Shown: positions 22,341 to 33,367 of the stretch, piece after piece
How positions within the stretch are numbered: the stretch's first letter is position 1
Layout of the letters: each line of letters begins with the position of its first letter
DNA from: Pollenia angustigena
Lineage: Eukaryota > Arthropoda > Insecta > Diptera > Polleniidae
Direction of reading: 5' to 3'
NCBI GenBank assembly: GCA_930367215.1
Contig: OV884056.1
Location: forward strand, 253,979,127 to 254,043,126
Length of the DNA stretch: 64,000 nucleotides
Translations under genes and position numbers: made by a program
The notes under the pieces: model-generated
Seen by the model: only the letters and a program-made list of their open reading frames with translations
What the model was told of the DNA's origin: nothing
Database searches by the model: none

Positions 22341-23095
22341 ATATGCAAAAAAATCAAGTTAAAAACGTCAAAAACAAGGTTGAGATAACATTTTTCGGTG
22401 GTGATTTTGCTTCATACGTTTTTCATGTTAATTCAACCTGATTTTACAATAACTGCGAACAACATTTTTTCTTTTGAAATAACTATAATTCATGTTTATT
22501 TAACATTGCAGTAAAGTTAGAACAAAATGTAATTTATATTGAAATTACAATCGGAATCACGTTGAATGAAAGTTATTTCAAGTTGAAACAACGTGAATTT
22601 CATGTAGAATCAAATGGGTTTGAGTGTATTTTAACAGTGTGAAGAAGCTTCAGAGACAACATTTGCATTTATGTAAGAATAATTCAAAACACTTACCCTG
22701 TAACACTGTTTCACTTATTTTGTATTCTCCTTTGTTAACAGAAGCATCAGCAGAATCGCCCGACATGGTCATCATTCTACTTTGAAAACTTGATGTACTA
22801 TTTAACTAAACAATTTTAATTAAAAGAATACGGGAATTGTCTTCTTTTTATAACATATTTTAAAAATGAAAATAAAAAATGTACATACTTAAGTATGTAT
22901 GCATGTTAATTTAACAAGATACACTTTTGATTTTGATATAAAACAGGTTTTTATGGGTTCAATATTGAATCCAGATTTATTTATATTTTAATATTTTTTT
23001 TTTTTTTTTTAACAGTGAATAATATTAAATAAACGTAATTTAAGGTTATTTTAATATTTTTCATTTAAAATTAATATGAAATAATGAGAATAATG
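22341..23095. mobile_element. TIR MITE, copy 1 (truncated partner of 55634-56469)
   Basis: Nearly collinear with 55634-56390. Shared landmarks include AAGTTAAAAACGTC, TTTTTCGGTGGTGATTTTGC, ATTCAACCTGATTTT, GTGAAGAAGCTTCAGA and GCATCAGCAGAATCGCC. The CACACAG left terminus is mutated, and the right end is lost where the match runs into a TA microsatellite (23101-23134). Small indels distinguish the copies. No coding capacity. Confidence 0.8.
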
Positions 23096-23098
23096 AGT

Positions 23099-23137
<39 letters not shown>

Positions 23138-23449
23138 CCGAAAATGCTTCATTTAACATGTTTTGCACATGGTATCCATCGATAAGCTGAATTCATTCGA
23201 ACAAACTTTGAAAATGTCAAAAAATTGATTTCCAGGAATTCTGGAAATCGAAAACGCAAGAATTTAAAAGTCGTTTTTTTAATATGGTTTTTGTAGTTAA
23301 AGAATTTTATGACAAAGATTTCTCTATTAATAAGAAAATTATAAAAAATGGATGAAGTTCTTGCGTTTTTTTAATATATAGTATGTATGTATGTTAAAAA
23401 TATATGTTACAAAAACAAAATTTTAACAGGCACCGCGGAGAAAACAACT

Positions 23450-23995
23450 CTTTCTAAAAATGAATCCAAATGTGGTACTTCCACCGTCTCCATGCCCAAC
23501 TCGTTGGGGAACTTGGTTACAAATGGCAATGTATTACGCTGAACATCTTGAAGAAGTTAAAGCCGTTGTTTTAGAACTTGACAGTCAAGATGCCGACTCA
23601 ATTGTGCAATCCAAAAAAATATTTTAAAACTCCGAACTAAATTCTCAACTTACATTTCTAAAATATAATTTTGCAAACATTTTGGTTGCTATAAAAAAAT
23701 TGCAAACTGCGGCATTATTAATTTCAGAGAGCACTCATGTTTTATCGACAGTTTTTGGCGGACTATGCAAGATCGAGGACCAACAATATAAAAAGAAAAT
23801 TTGAGAAAATATTAAAAAGAAATCCCGGATATTAGCAGTTTTTGGAAATAAAAAATATTTTAGAGTCTGGTACTGTTCCAAAAGATGAATATGTAAAAAG
23901 TTTGTCCTCTAATGAAATTCTCAAATTTAAATATGCACCGTCAACCTCCGTTGATGTAGAAAGAAGCTTCTCTTTATACAAACGCTTTTAACATA
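23450..23995 (+). pseudogene. hAT transposase C-terminal fragment
   Basis: The plus-strand reading gives MNPNVVLPPSPCPTRWGTW, LQMAMYYAEHLEEVKAVV and LKYNFANILVAIKKLQTAALLI. After several stops and shifts it gives KYAPSTSVDVERSFSLYKR. PTRWGTWL and the closing PxTSVDVERSFSxYK block are typical of hAT transposases, the latter being the C-terminal dimerisation segment. The frame is broken at least twice around 23620 and 23800. Terminal repeats were not found. Confidence 0.7.
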
Positions 23996-25640
23996 AAACA
24001 TAAAAGCCCACATAATAGTATATCGTAATAATTTTGATAATGTTGAATAATTAGAATAAAACATATTTAGTGCTTTTTTTGCTGTTTTATCAATTTTTTT
24101 TTTGCTTGTTTTATAATTTCTTTTTGCTGTAAAAGTATTGAATGTTGCTTTTTTTTTTGTCTTCTCTGATTATTAAGAATAAAATATGTTTTAGTATTTT
24201 TAAAGTATTTCGGGCATTGGGTTGTTGTTGATAACAAAACGAAAAAGAACAAACGATAACAGTACCACAAATCGGGTTTTTTATTCTCACTTACTCTGAC
24301 TACATGAGACTATGTTGAGAAGAAGAATTTTCTAAACAACAACAGCACTCAAAAATATTCCATATGAAATTGTCCATGTTGTACACGAGTGCAATGCCAA
24401 ACTTTATAGTCCATAGAGTATGAATTGCCAAAGTCACCAAAGAAATAAAAAGAATTTTAAATGTTAAATAAAAAAGTAAAGAATTTCTGGAATAAAAAGA
24501 AAATAATAAAACTTCGTTTATTTTCTCGCAGACTAATATCATTTTTCTCCATTGATGGGTACTAAACATAAAAAAGAAAGAACTTAAAGGGGGTAAAATA
24601 GACGCCTTTTTTATGATGTGCACTAAAAATTCCATTTAATGAACATTTAAAAGACACACTTCGCTCAAATAAACGTATGAAATAGGAAAGTATTGTGACA
24701 ACTTAAAAAGGTTGTTTGGATAAGGTCACTTAAAAAGAGATGTCATTAAGATCGATTAACGTTTGTATCAAATTATAAAAGTATCTACTCAATAATTAAG
24801 GAAACTTTACTTATGGTCTTTGGAAAACAAAATAATTTGCAAATCACGATCAAAATAAAATAATGTCCACAATTTTTTCGAAAGACGAGAATTATTAAAA
24901 AGTTTTTTTTTTTGCAACGTCTTCAAAGTATGGGAATTTGCTGGCAAATTCAATAGTTTTTTTTCTAATAGTAAATCAACTGTATCTTAATAACACCAAT
25001 TTTGAAATCCTCATGTACCTTTAAAAAAGAAAAAAGATAAAATGTATATAAAGTCATTTTCCTCATTGAAGTAAAAGAAGAATTTACTACTTTTACCATT
25101 TACTTCGCTCCATATCATTTCTAATGTAATTGCCATTTTTTAAGAAGCATCTTCAATTGTTTTTGTATAAAATTCTATTCAGTGTTGTGAACTTAGCGCT
25201 TTTAGGGCTTCTTATAGGCCTATTTGGGGTACGAGAATCGCAAAAAAATGTTGCACTTAATTAAAGATCGTCTGTTTTTGTTACTTTTCGTTAGGCATGC
25301 TTCATATTTTGCTTTTCTGGGAAAATCAATTTGTGAAAATCAAGTTTCTTTAAAATGATAAATTTGGATCGTGGCTCATTTAGTATTATTTAACAGTTTG
25401 ATATAGCATCAAAAACATGGATTTACATATGCAAGAGCCTATTTAAATTTGAAGAAATTTGAAGAAAGTCTTAAAATGTGTAACCACAAAAAAAATAAGA
25501 ATACAATCTTAAATAAGATAATACCTGACGATTTATGCTTAAAAACACTGGGCTCGAAATTTAAATTTTTTTGCCCAGCTTGACTTGGCGTTTTAACCTA
25601 GTTTAGGTACGCTTAAACCAGTGGTGCAAGCCGTTTTTAA
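23996..25640. other. Unassigned AT-rich DNA
   Basis: Contains two long open stretches on the minus strand (24067-24270 and 24300-24635) with low-complexity translations (Lys/Gln-rich and hydrophobic). They match nothing I know. No terminal repeats were seen. Confidence 0.4.
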
Positions 25641-25649
25641 GGTTAGCTC

Positions 25650-26270
25650 TAGTTTTAAAGATATACCGTTATTTCGAAAATGGTGGAGGTTGCACAACAT
25701 ATCGACCGACCCCTTTGCGCGAAATTATCGTATATGCCAATTTTTTTTGAAATTGAGTTTTTGATGCAATCTTGTTCTACATTCAAAGAGACATCACCTG
25801 ACAAAATATTGTAGGCGAATTCCACTTCGTTGCTCCAAAAATTTAATGTATATTTTCATTTTGATATTGCAAGCGAAAACAGAGAAAAATAGAAAAATGG
25901 CTGTCCGGTAAAATTTAGTTTTTGTAACACACTATAATTTCGCGCAAAGGGGTCGATATGTTCGCGTAACTCAAAAACGATTTAACTTATTGAAAAAACT
26001 AAATAAACCGAAACTCCGCAATAAAATTTCCTTTAAGAAAAGTGAGGCTTATATAATATTTATATTTTCGCCAAAATTTCGAAATTTTTGTTTTTTACAA
26101 ATTCATAAAAAATTGGAAAATGCAGCTAGGCTTCTAATTTTTTCCAGACGTATAAAAAACGAAATTGCAAACAAAACAAGCCATAAATGATTAAAAACTG
26201 TTAGCAACTTTTTTTTTATTCACAAAAGTCGAAAAATTTTAATTAATTTAATAATTTCATAATATGAAAT
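25650..26270. repeat. Hairpin-core repeat, copy with its own stem
   Basis: Core (minus orientation): a CGTTATTTCGAAAATGG stretch, then TGGAGGTTGCACAACATAT, at 25667-25701. An inverted pair follows, with arms at about 25699-25732 and 25931-25959 (ATCGACC..CCCTTTGCGCGAAATTAT and complement) and a loop of about 200 bp. From 25957 to 26270 the sequence matches one arm of the 14615-16690 hairpin (TTCGCGTAACTCAAAAACG, GAAAATGCAGCTAGGCTTC, ACAAAACAAGCCATAAATG), up to that hairpin's centre. Confidence 0.7.
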
Positions 26271-26570
26271 ATTTGTATAGGAGCTCCCCTAAGAAGTGGT
26301 GATAAGGGGCAAGTATGTCTCGAGAAAATGTTAAAGACAAAAAACTAATTGAGGTCGGTCATACATTTAATCCCACTAGGGGCGAGTCCTTGGCATTTAT
26401 GGGACTTTTTCTTCAACATATTTCTAGTCTGCATTGAACATTTTGTATGGGAGCCCCCTTAAGGAATGGAGATAGCGCGTAGGTATGTTAGAAATAATTG
26501 ATTGAGATGAAAAATTAAGTGGGGTTGGTCATACGTTGGACCCATCTAGGGGCATACTAGGCGCTGCAGG
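26271..26570. repeat. Two-unit tandem repeat, about 170 bp
   Basis: TATAGGAGCTCCCCTAAG (about 26275) and TATGGGAGCCCCCTTAAG (about 26447) each lead to a GGTCGGTCATAC or GGTTGGTCATAC block with (C)TAGGGGC, at about 26353 and 26526. The units are diverged. Confidence 0.55.
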
Positions 26571-26625
26571 GGCCAAATTTAATTTCCACAAAATCTACAA
26601 AAAAAAAATGTTTTTATGTTTTTAA

Positions 26626-26695
26626 CCCTAGAAAGATAACGTTATGTTTTTGTACTGAAAAGATAACGATGTGTCTGAAAGACGTATGCTTGTTT
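26626..26695. mobile_element. Solo end resembling a canonical piggyBac terminus
   Basis: TTAA (26622-26625) is followed by CCCTAGAAAGATAAC. A second AAAGATAACGATG lies about 30 bp in, followed by GACGTATGC. The order (CCCTAGAAAGATA, a spacer, an inner AAAGATAA repeat, then a GACGCATG-like inner inverted repeat) is that of the piggyBac end as I remember it. No opposite end or transposase was found downstream. Confidence 0.5.
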
Positions 26696-26868
26696 ATATG
26701 GTTTAAAGGATATCACCGAAAATTAAATTGATGAATTTTATTGTTGAAATCATTTATTTATTCTTTTTCTTTTAAAAAAATATAGTTTTTAAATAGAAAA
26801 TTATTATAAAAATTATATTAAAAATAAAATTCAATTAGCATTATCAAAAATTAAAGAGTTTTTATAAA

Positions 26869-28350
26869 GGACTTCAGTAGTGCGATTCTCTATTCAATTT
26901 TAACATAATTTAAATTGTTAAAAATATTTAACAGCAAAGTTAACGTAAATTTTATTCAGTAACTTTTTTAACAATAACGTTTACTGCTAAGTTCTATCTT
27001 AACGTCAGGTATTTAAGTTATCTTAACGGCAAAATATTTTTCATTGTTTATTTTTAAATTCCTAGTTATTAAAAAAAACAAACTAACAAAAAATTTGGCG
27101 AATAAAAGCCTCATTAACATTTTTAAAATTCAAGTTACTTACATAAATTTTGCAAAAATAATATTAAACAATTTGGTTTTTTTGCGAATTTACCAAAAAG
27201 CATTAAAAATATTACATTTTAAATGCAGCTTATGGAAATCACTAAAAGTGTTTTCTTTTCTACACAAAAAATAAGTGGTAGACTTCCCAATCATGTTAGC
27301 TAATTTTTGCAAATTTCCACTAATTTAGCAATTTTTACCGAATTTTTGCTATTCCTTATAATTTAAGTAACTTAAAATCAATTTTATGGTTTGGTTGAAG
27401 TATTAAAAAATTTCGCGAATTTTCGCTGTTTTTGCATTTTTTTTTTTTTTTTGTTATTTTCTGACATTTTGTTTTTTTAACCGATTTAATGATTTCAAAT
27501 AAATTTTTTTGCTTCTCTCCAAGTTTGCAATTATTCGCGAATTATAGCCACATTCGCGGTAGAAGCTTTTTATTCCTGTAAGTTTTCTGATTCTTTACAG
27601 CTTGACGATTTTTAATAAATAGTAGACTTTGCCATCATTTCGCTCTTAACAAATATTTGCGAATTTCCCCTAATTTAGCAATTTTTACCGGATTTTTGCC
27701 ATTCCTTATAGTTTAAGTGAATTTAAATAAATTTTATAGTTGGTTCGAAATATTAAAAAATTTCGCGAATTTTAAATTTTATATATTCCGACAACTTGTT
27801 TTTTAAGCGATTTCAAATAAATTTTAAGGTTTTTTTTTCCAAGTTTGCAATTTTTCGCGAATTTTATCCATGTTCGCGTTATAAGCGATTTTTTCCTGTG
27901 GTTCTTTAGAGCTTTAACGATTTTTAATAAATACCCGCTGTTTGCAAATTTTTGCGAATTTCCGCTAGTTAACAATTTTTACCGAATTTTTGCAATTCCT
28001 TATAGTTTTAGCGACTTTTAATCAATTTTATGGCTTTTTTGATATGTTAAAAATTTTTGCTATTTTTGCAAATTTTCCGATTTTTTGCAATTTTCGCTAG
28101 ACTATCAAATCCTAAATGGGGTTTTGTTAGTTTCGAAAGTACTTTAAGTCGTTCCACACGAGAAGTAGTTTGCAGTGTTCGTTAAATATACTAATTAATT
28201 AACAAAGATGCCACTTGATTGATATTTTTAGCTATGTTGTTTAAATTGAGTTACTGAATTGCTGTATTGTTACCGTAAGCAATAAACTGTGCCGGTAAAA
28301 TGAACTTTAACGTTAGTTGTTAAAAGTTAGAGAATTCCACTACAGTTCGG
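26869..28350. mobile_element. MITE with GTAGTGnnATTCTCTA termini and internal tandem repeat
   Basis: The left end, ACTTCAGTAGTGCGATTCTCTA, and the inverted right end, ACTGTAGTGGAATTCTCTA, correspond, and both lead into TTTTAACA and TAACG-rich sequence (26890-27035; 28230-28335). No target duplication is clear. The interior is a three-unit tandem repeat (27285-28100). No coding sequence. Confidence 0.6.
27285..28100. repeat. Three-unit tandem repeat, about 300-345 bp period
   Basis: Each unit carries TTGCGAATTTCC-type sequence, then AGCAATTTTTACCGAATTTTTGC, ATTCCTTATAGTTT, ATCAATTTTATGG and AAAAATTTCGCGAATTTT. Units start near 27295, 27645 and 27940. The word TTCGCGAATTTT recurs throughout. 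Confidence 0.7.
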
Positions 28351-28585
28351 TTCTAAAAACATAAATAAATATTTTCTTTGTACTTTATGTGGATACTGTT
28401 ATCTGTATTAACTTATATAAACCAAAAAAAAAAAAACAATTTGAATAATATTATGTGCAAGATTTACAAATTTAAATTTTGTGGTCGCCACATACAGGTA
28501 TACCGCACTTGACACATACCATACATGGACATAAGTTTAATTTCTGATGGACACAAAGTTATCTTCGCTACAAAAGTAACACTAA

Positions 28586-29460
28586 AGACATATCGCTCAT
28601 TTGCTGCAAGACCGGCATAACTCAAAAAAATCTATTTCGAGATAAACGCATATAAAGTTTTTGATTTGCTCTAACTACTTAGAAAAAAAGAAGACATATT
28701 TTCTTCAAACTGCTAAAGTATAAAAGATATAAAGATGAATTTAATACACAATATAAAGAAAAACAAAACGAACAATTCTGCATCTCTAACTCCAAAATTT
28801 CATTTTTTGAGTTATGCCGGTCTTGCAGCAAATGAGCGATATGTTGTGTTTATTTGTGTTTCGGTTTTTTAGTTTTTTCAATAAGCTAAAGCGTTTTTAA
28901 GTTACGCGAACATATGTTGTGCAACCTCCACCATTTTCGAAATAACGTTATATCTTGAAAACTAGACCACTTTTAGTCCGATCATAACATTTTGTATATC
29001 GGTGTTTATGGCTCTGTAAGGGCTACATTTCTGTCTTTAATAGTTTTTTATGCCACGCAAATTCTAGTAATGTCTTTTAAAAGCTCGGTTTATACCCTCC
29101 CAAACGCTAAATATTTTTGAACTAAAATGAAGCTGTGTTATTTTGATACAAATTCTGTATAAAAAAACTATTAAAGACAGAAATGTAGCCCTTACAGAGC
29201 CATAAACACCGTTATACAAACTGTTATGATCGGACTTAAAATGGCGACATAGTGAACAAAAAACTAAAATGGAGGTATTTCTAGGCGTGGCAAAAAAATA
29301 AAAAAATAATTTTTGGAGTTGTTTTTACATTATCTTTAATCCTATGTGGGACCTGACAAAAAAATTTTTTTTCGAACCACTCTACTGTGCAACCTCCTCC
29401 GTTTTCGGTATATCTCGAAAACAAGAGCTAACAAAAAAAAAAAAAAAAAAAAAAAAAAAA
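28586..29460. repeat. Double-hairpin repeat with shared core
   Basis: Stem 1: arms of about 41 bp at 28586-28627 and 28810-28852 (CATATCGCTCATTTGCTGC.. and complement). Stem 2: arms of about 75 bp at 28976-29052 and 29158-29236 (GTCCGATCATAACA..GGGCTACATTTCTGTC and complement). Between the stems lies the core: CGCGAACATATGTTG, TGCAACCTCCACCATTTTCG and AAATAACGTTATATC. A second partial core follows at 29387-29430, ending in a 28-base A run (29433-29460). No protein coding. Confidence 0.75.
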
Positions 29461-29719
29461 CGATTAGCACAATTGGATTCAGCGTACCCGAATTATGTTA
29501 AAAAGCCATGTGCCCTGCCCGGCTTGTCTGTTTTTTCCACTAGCACAGTGAAATGTATTCTAACGAAACATTAAAAATATCGCAATATTAGAAATATAGT
29601 GATTTGTGAATTCAAGACCAAAATGACGAACTGTAAATAAAATTTAAAAATGACCAATTTTAAAAGGTAGAATTGCTTTATAATGCTTTGCCTGTACTTT
29701 AATTCAATTAAAATGATTA

Positions 29720-31860
29720 GAGATTTGTATCCTTCTTGCTCTAGGACCTTTGATTGGAAAACAAATGCGGTAATCTATTTCCATGTGAAAAATTCGATTT
29801 TTCGGACGAGAACTAAAGATTTTCATACTTTTTGCTCTCGGACCTCTAAATTAAAATATATGTACGATTCTATGTTTCCATATACACAGAAAAAATTATC
29901 AGTAATTTTTTATCAAATAAAAAAAATTTTTAAAAAGTATTTCAATTTAATTAATGTGATAATTGAATCAATTGCTATTTTTTGTTGAAAGAAAATTAAA
30001 AATATAATTTTGATTTAATTAACGTTTTAGTTGTTTTGAATTAAATTTCTAATAAAATATTAATTAAATAACAGAAAATCCTAATTAATTTTTTCGTTTA
30101 TAATAAAATAATTAAAACTTGTAGAATTGTTATTGAAAATTGTCAAAGCTTTAGCTATATTTAATAAAATCAATTAACACATTCTTGGAAACGGCAAAGT
30201 TTTTTGATCATTTTTCTTAATTAAAAATATCATTTATTGAAAACAAAATATTCACAATTTTAAATTTTTACGATTTTAAGTGATCAATTTAGTAATAAAA
30301 TTGGTATAAATTTGGTGACTAGAGACAATTTTAAAGTTTTTATGTTAAACAAAAAAAAAAACATTTTTGAAGGAAAACTAGATTTTTGGGTCGAGTACTA
30401 AAGTGATCACAGATTTTCATCCTTTTTGCTCTAGGAAATTTAAAATTGTATGTTTCTATATAAAAACATGGACTTCTTGAGGAAAACTCTATGCTTTGGT
30501 CGAGAATTTAAGTGATCCCAGATTTTCTTCTTCTTAGCTATAGGACCTTTTATTTACAAAAAATACATCTTCACATTGATCCTAACATCAGAATTGTGAC
30601 ATCAATGTTACTACAAATGGCATCAATTATGCAAAAAAAACATCAATCCAATGACTAACTTCTTCGTACAATTTTGTCATTTTTTGCGTGTCATCTATTT
30701 TATGACTATAGTGACATCAATTCGAAGCCACATTTTGTTTCATGATTACAATGTATTATAAGAAGCAAAAATTCCTCTATTCTATTGGTTAAAAACATTA
30801 AATTTTTAACGTATAATGATTACGAAAACCATTTGGGCCATGGTGCTGGTGTCTTATTATTGAGAGTTCTGCTGTAAACAAAGGTCGTAATTAAATAAAC
30901 GTGAAACAAACATATGTAACGGGTAAGTAAATAATAATATTCTCTCACTTTGACTTAACTCAATTGCAATGACTTTGACTTAATGGCAAACTGTCATTAA
31001 CCCTTATGTGTGTGGAAAAAAAAACACCTTCTATAGGGTGGATAGGTACCTGGGTACCTTCATGCAAATTGTATGAGAAATCTAATTTTTTGTCTTGTAT
31101 TGTACAAACAATCGATGGTTAATGAAACAATATTAGAATTTTACTCTGGTTTTCTCCTTTTCATATATTTTTTAAAATCCTACACCCAAAAAAAAAAATT
31201 TGTAATATAAAACGAATACAGGTACCCAGGTAAGGGTGCAAAAAGCTAATTGGAATGCCACGCCCCCCCAAACTCATATTGTATACAAACACCTATGAAA
31301 ATATAATAATAACAAAAAGTTAGGAGTTCTCATGAAATTGTAGAATTGTAGACTAAAATCTTATATAAAAAATTTCGATTTGAAAACGCAATAGGTACAC
31401 AGGTACCTGTCCACACACATAAGGGTTTAATTGATGCTAATGTGTCCTTTCTCCGATGTTACTGCGTCATCGCACTGAGGACATGTTTGTCATTTCTGTG
31501 ATGCTCGGCCCATCCCATTGATGACATAATTTCATTTGATAATTTCATTTTGAAAACGAAGACACTTGTCATAGTACTGATGTCAAAAAACATCAGCGTT
31601 GTGACGCCTTTTCTATATATATTATATATATTATGGAAAATTTGATTTTTGGGTCGAGAACTAAAGTGATCACAGATTTTCATATTTCTGCTCTATCACC
31701 TTTAATTTACAAAAAAAAATTAATTTTATGTTCCCATGTAAAGAAATCGATTTTTTAAAAAAAATTTTATATTTTTGTCGGTAAATAAAGTGATCAAAGA
31801 TTTTCATCCCTTTTTTTTAGGAAAATTCAATTTCTTTGTTCGAGTATTGAATTTTAAATA
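29720..31860. repeat. Short-unit satellite (about 96-124 bp), split by insertions
   Basis: The unit contains GATTTTCATCCTTTTTGCTC, TAGGACCTTTAATTTAC, TATGTTTCCAT, GATTTTTGGGTCGAG and ACTAAAGTGATCACA. Units occur at about 29722, 29818, 30412, 30521, 31675 and 31799. Two insertions separate them: an AT-rich block at 29886-30350 that starts ACACAGAAAAAA, and a block at 30570-31620 containing the TTAA MITE at 31001. Confidence 0.75.
31001..31425. mobile_element. piggyBac-like MITE with GGTACC palindromes
   Basis: TTAA at 30997-31000 precedes the end CCCTTATGTGTGTGG. The right end CCACACACATAAGGG is its perfect complement and is followed by TTTAA (one extra T). The internal palindromic words are GGTACCTGGGTACC (31045-31058), GGTACCCAGGTA (31221-31232) and GGTACACAGGTACC (about 31394-31407), again two subterminal and one central. 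No ORF. It sits inside a longer insertion that interrupts the satellite. Confidence 0.8.
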
Positions 31861-32437
31861 ATCGAACACTTTAGGACCCTCTTTAGCCCGTTTTTTCATG
31901 TGTCTTCACAAGCTTCAAGTCTCGAGAGTTGGCATCATTGATTCAATCTATAAAAAATAAAAAGCACATCAAACTGGTTGACAAATAAGCTGTTTTCCTA
32001 TTTCGCTACCACTAAGTATTTCTTATATAAGAAGGGAAAGAAAAGAAAAATTGTGTTGTTAAAAGTTTTAGTCTTTTAGAAAAGGAAACTATAACAGAAA
32101 AACTACTAAAACTATTTGTTTATATTTAGGTACTGAAATATAAAATGGAACCAATATACACAGAACACAAAAAACAATGTGTTTCTTAAGTTGTTTTTTA
32201 AGTTATTGACTGAACTTGGACAATTATATTGATTTTCGTCACTTTAAAGAGTGTATAAGATATTTAGTAGTATAAGTTGGAGCACATCACAAATTACAAC
32301 GTGGAGAAATAAAATGCAGAACGAGGCATTTATAGGTTTTTGTAATTTGTAACTTTCCCAGATATAAGTAAATCATTTTCAATGAGATGGATAACAGAAA
32401 ACAGAGTAGGGAGAAACCATTTTTAGCCAAAATTATA

Positions 32438-33365
32438 TCGGGTGATTTTTTAGCTATTATCTTTTTGGCAACACTGGTTTAAACAGCAGACGCACGTTTC
32501 GTGTTTTGTTTCACTGTCAAACATCTTCAGTTTGATCTATAATTAAACCATGAATCGTCTTACAAACGAACAACGCTTGCAAATTGTTGAATGTTATTAT
32601 CAAAATGCGTGCTGAGTTAAGAAAGTTCATCGCCAGCTTCTTGTGTTCAGCGACGAAGCTCATTTTTGACTCAATGGGTACGTTAATAAGCAGAATTGTC
32701 GTTTTTGGAGTGAAAATCAGCCAGAAGCATTGCAAGAGCTACCAATGCATCCAGAAAAAGTCACAGTTTGGTGCGGTTTATGGGCTGGTGGCATCATTGG
32801 ACCGTACTTCTTCAAAGATGATGCAAATCGTAACGTAACTGTGAATGGTGAGCGCTACCGTGAAATGATATCCAACCTTTTTTCCACAAAATGCAAGAGC
32901 TTGACTTGCATGACATGTGGTTTCAACAAGACGGTGCCACGTGCCACACAGCACGCTTAACAATGGACCTATTGAGAGGCTAGTTCGGTGAACATTTTAT
33001 TTCACGTTCAGGACCTGTCAATTGGCCGCCTAGATCGTACGATTTAACGCCTTTAGACTATTTTTTGTGGGGCTATGTTAAAGCTCATGTCTACTCACAC
33101 ATGCCCGCTTCAATTGACGCATTGGAAGACAACATTGAAGCATTTACTCATGAGATACCGGCCGAAATGTTGGAAAGAGTATGCCAAAATTGGACTAAGC
33201 GGATGGACCCTTTGAGGCGCAGTCACGGTCAACAGTTGCATGAAATAATCTTTAAACATTAAATTATATGGACCGTACTATCGATTCAAATAAAGATTTC
33301 ATGAATTTTTCTGAAGTTTATGTGTTTTTTTTTAACTTTCATATAGCTTTTAAAAAATCACCCAT
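32438..33365 (+). mobile_element. mariner (DD41D type), internally deleted
   Basis: TA target bases (32436-32437 and 33366-33367) flank inverted ends (T/A)(C/T)GGGTGATTTTTTA. The element is about 928 bp against roughly 1.3 kb for an intact one. The missing part is within the transposase gene. Confidence 0.85.
32550..33262 (+). pseudogene. mariner transposase, deleted and frameshifted
   Basis: It starts MNRLTNEQRLQIVECYYQNAC. A TGA follows where a sense codon is expected (32613), then VKKVHRQLL. The reading then jumps straight to VFSDEAHF, so about 120 residues, including most of the DNA-binding region, are deleted. WCGLWAGGIIGPYFFKDDAN follows, then a frame change near 32880, WFQQDGATCHTARL, WPPRSYDLTPLDYFLWGY and a C terminus ending LHEIIFKH. 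The three catalytic Asp (SDE, QQDG, PLDYF) are all still readable. The last two are separated by 41 residues, which places it with the DD41D (rosa-like) mariners rather than DD34D. It cannot be functional. Confidence 0.85.
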
Positions 33366-33367
33366 TA

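Noticed and set aside
27285..28100. CRISPR-like regular repeats
   Set aside because: Units are about 300 bp, diverged, and have no short-repeat and unique-spacer pattern. The sequence is eukaryotic.
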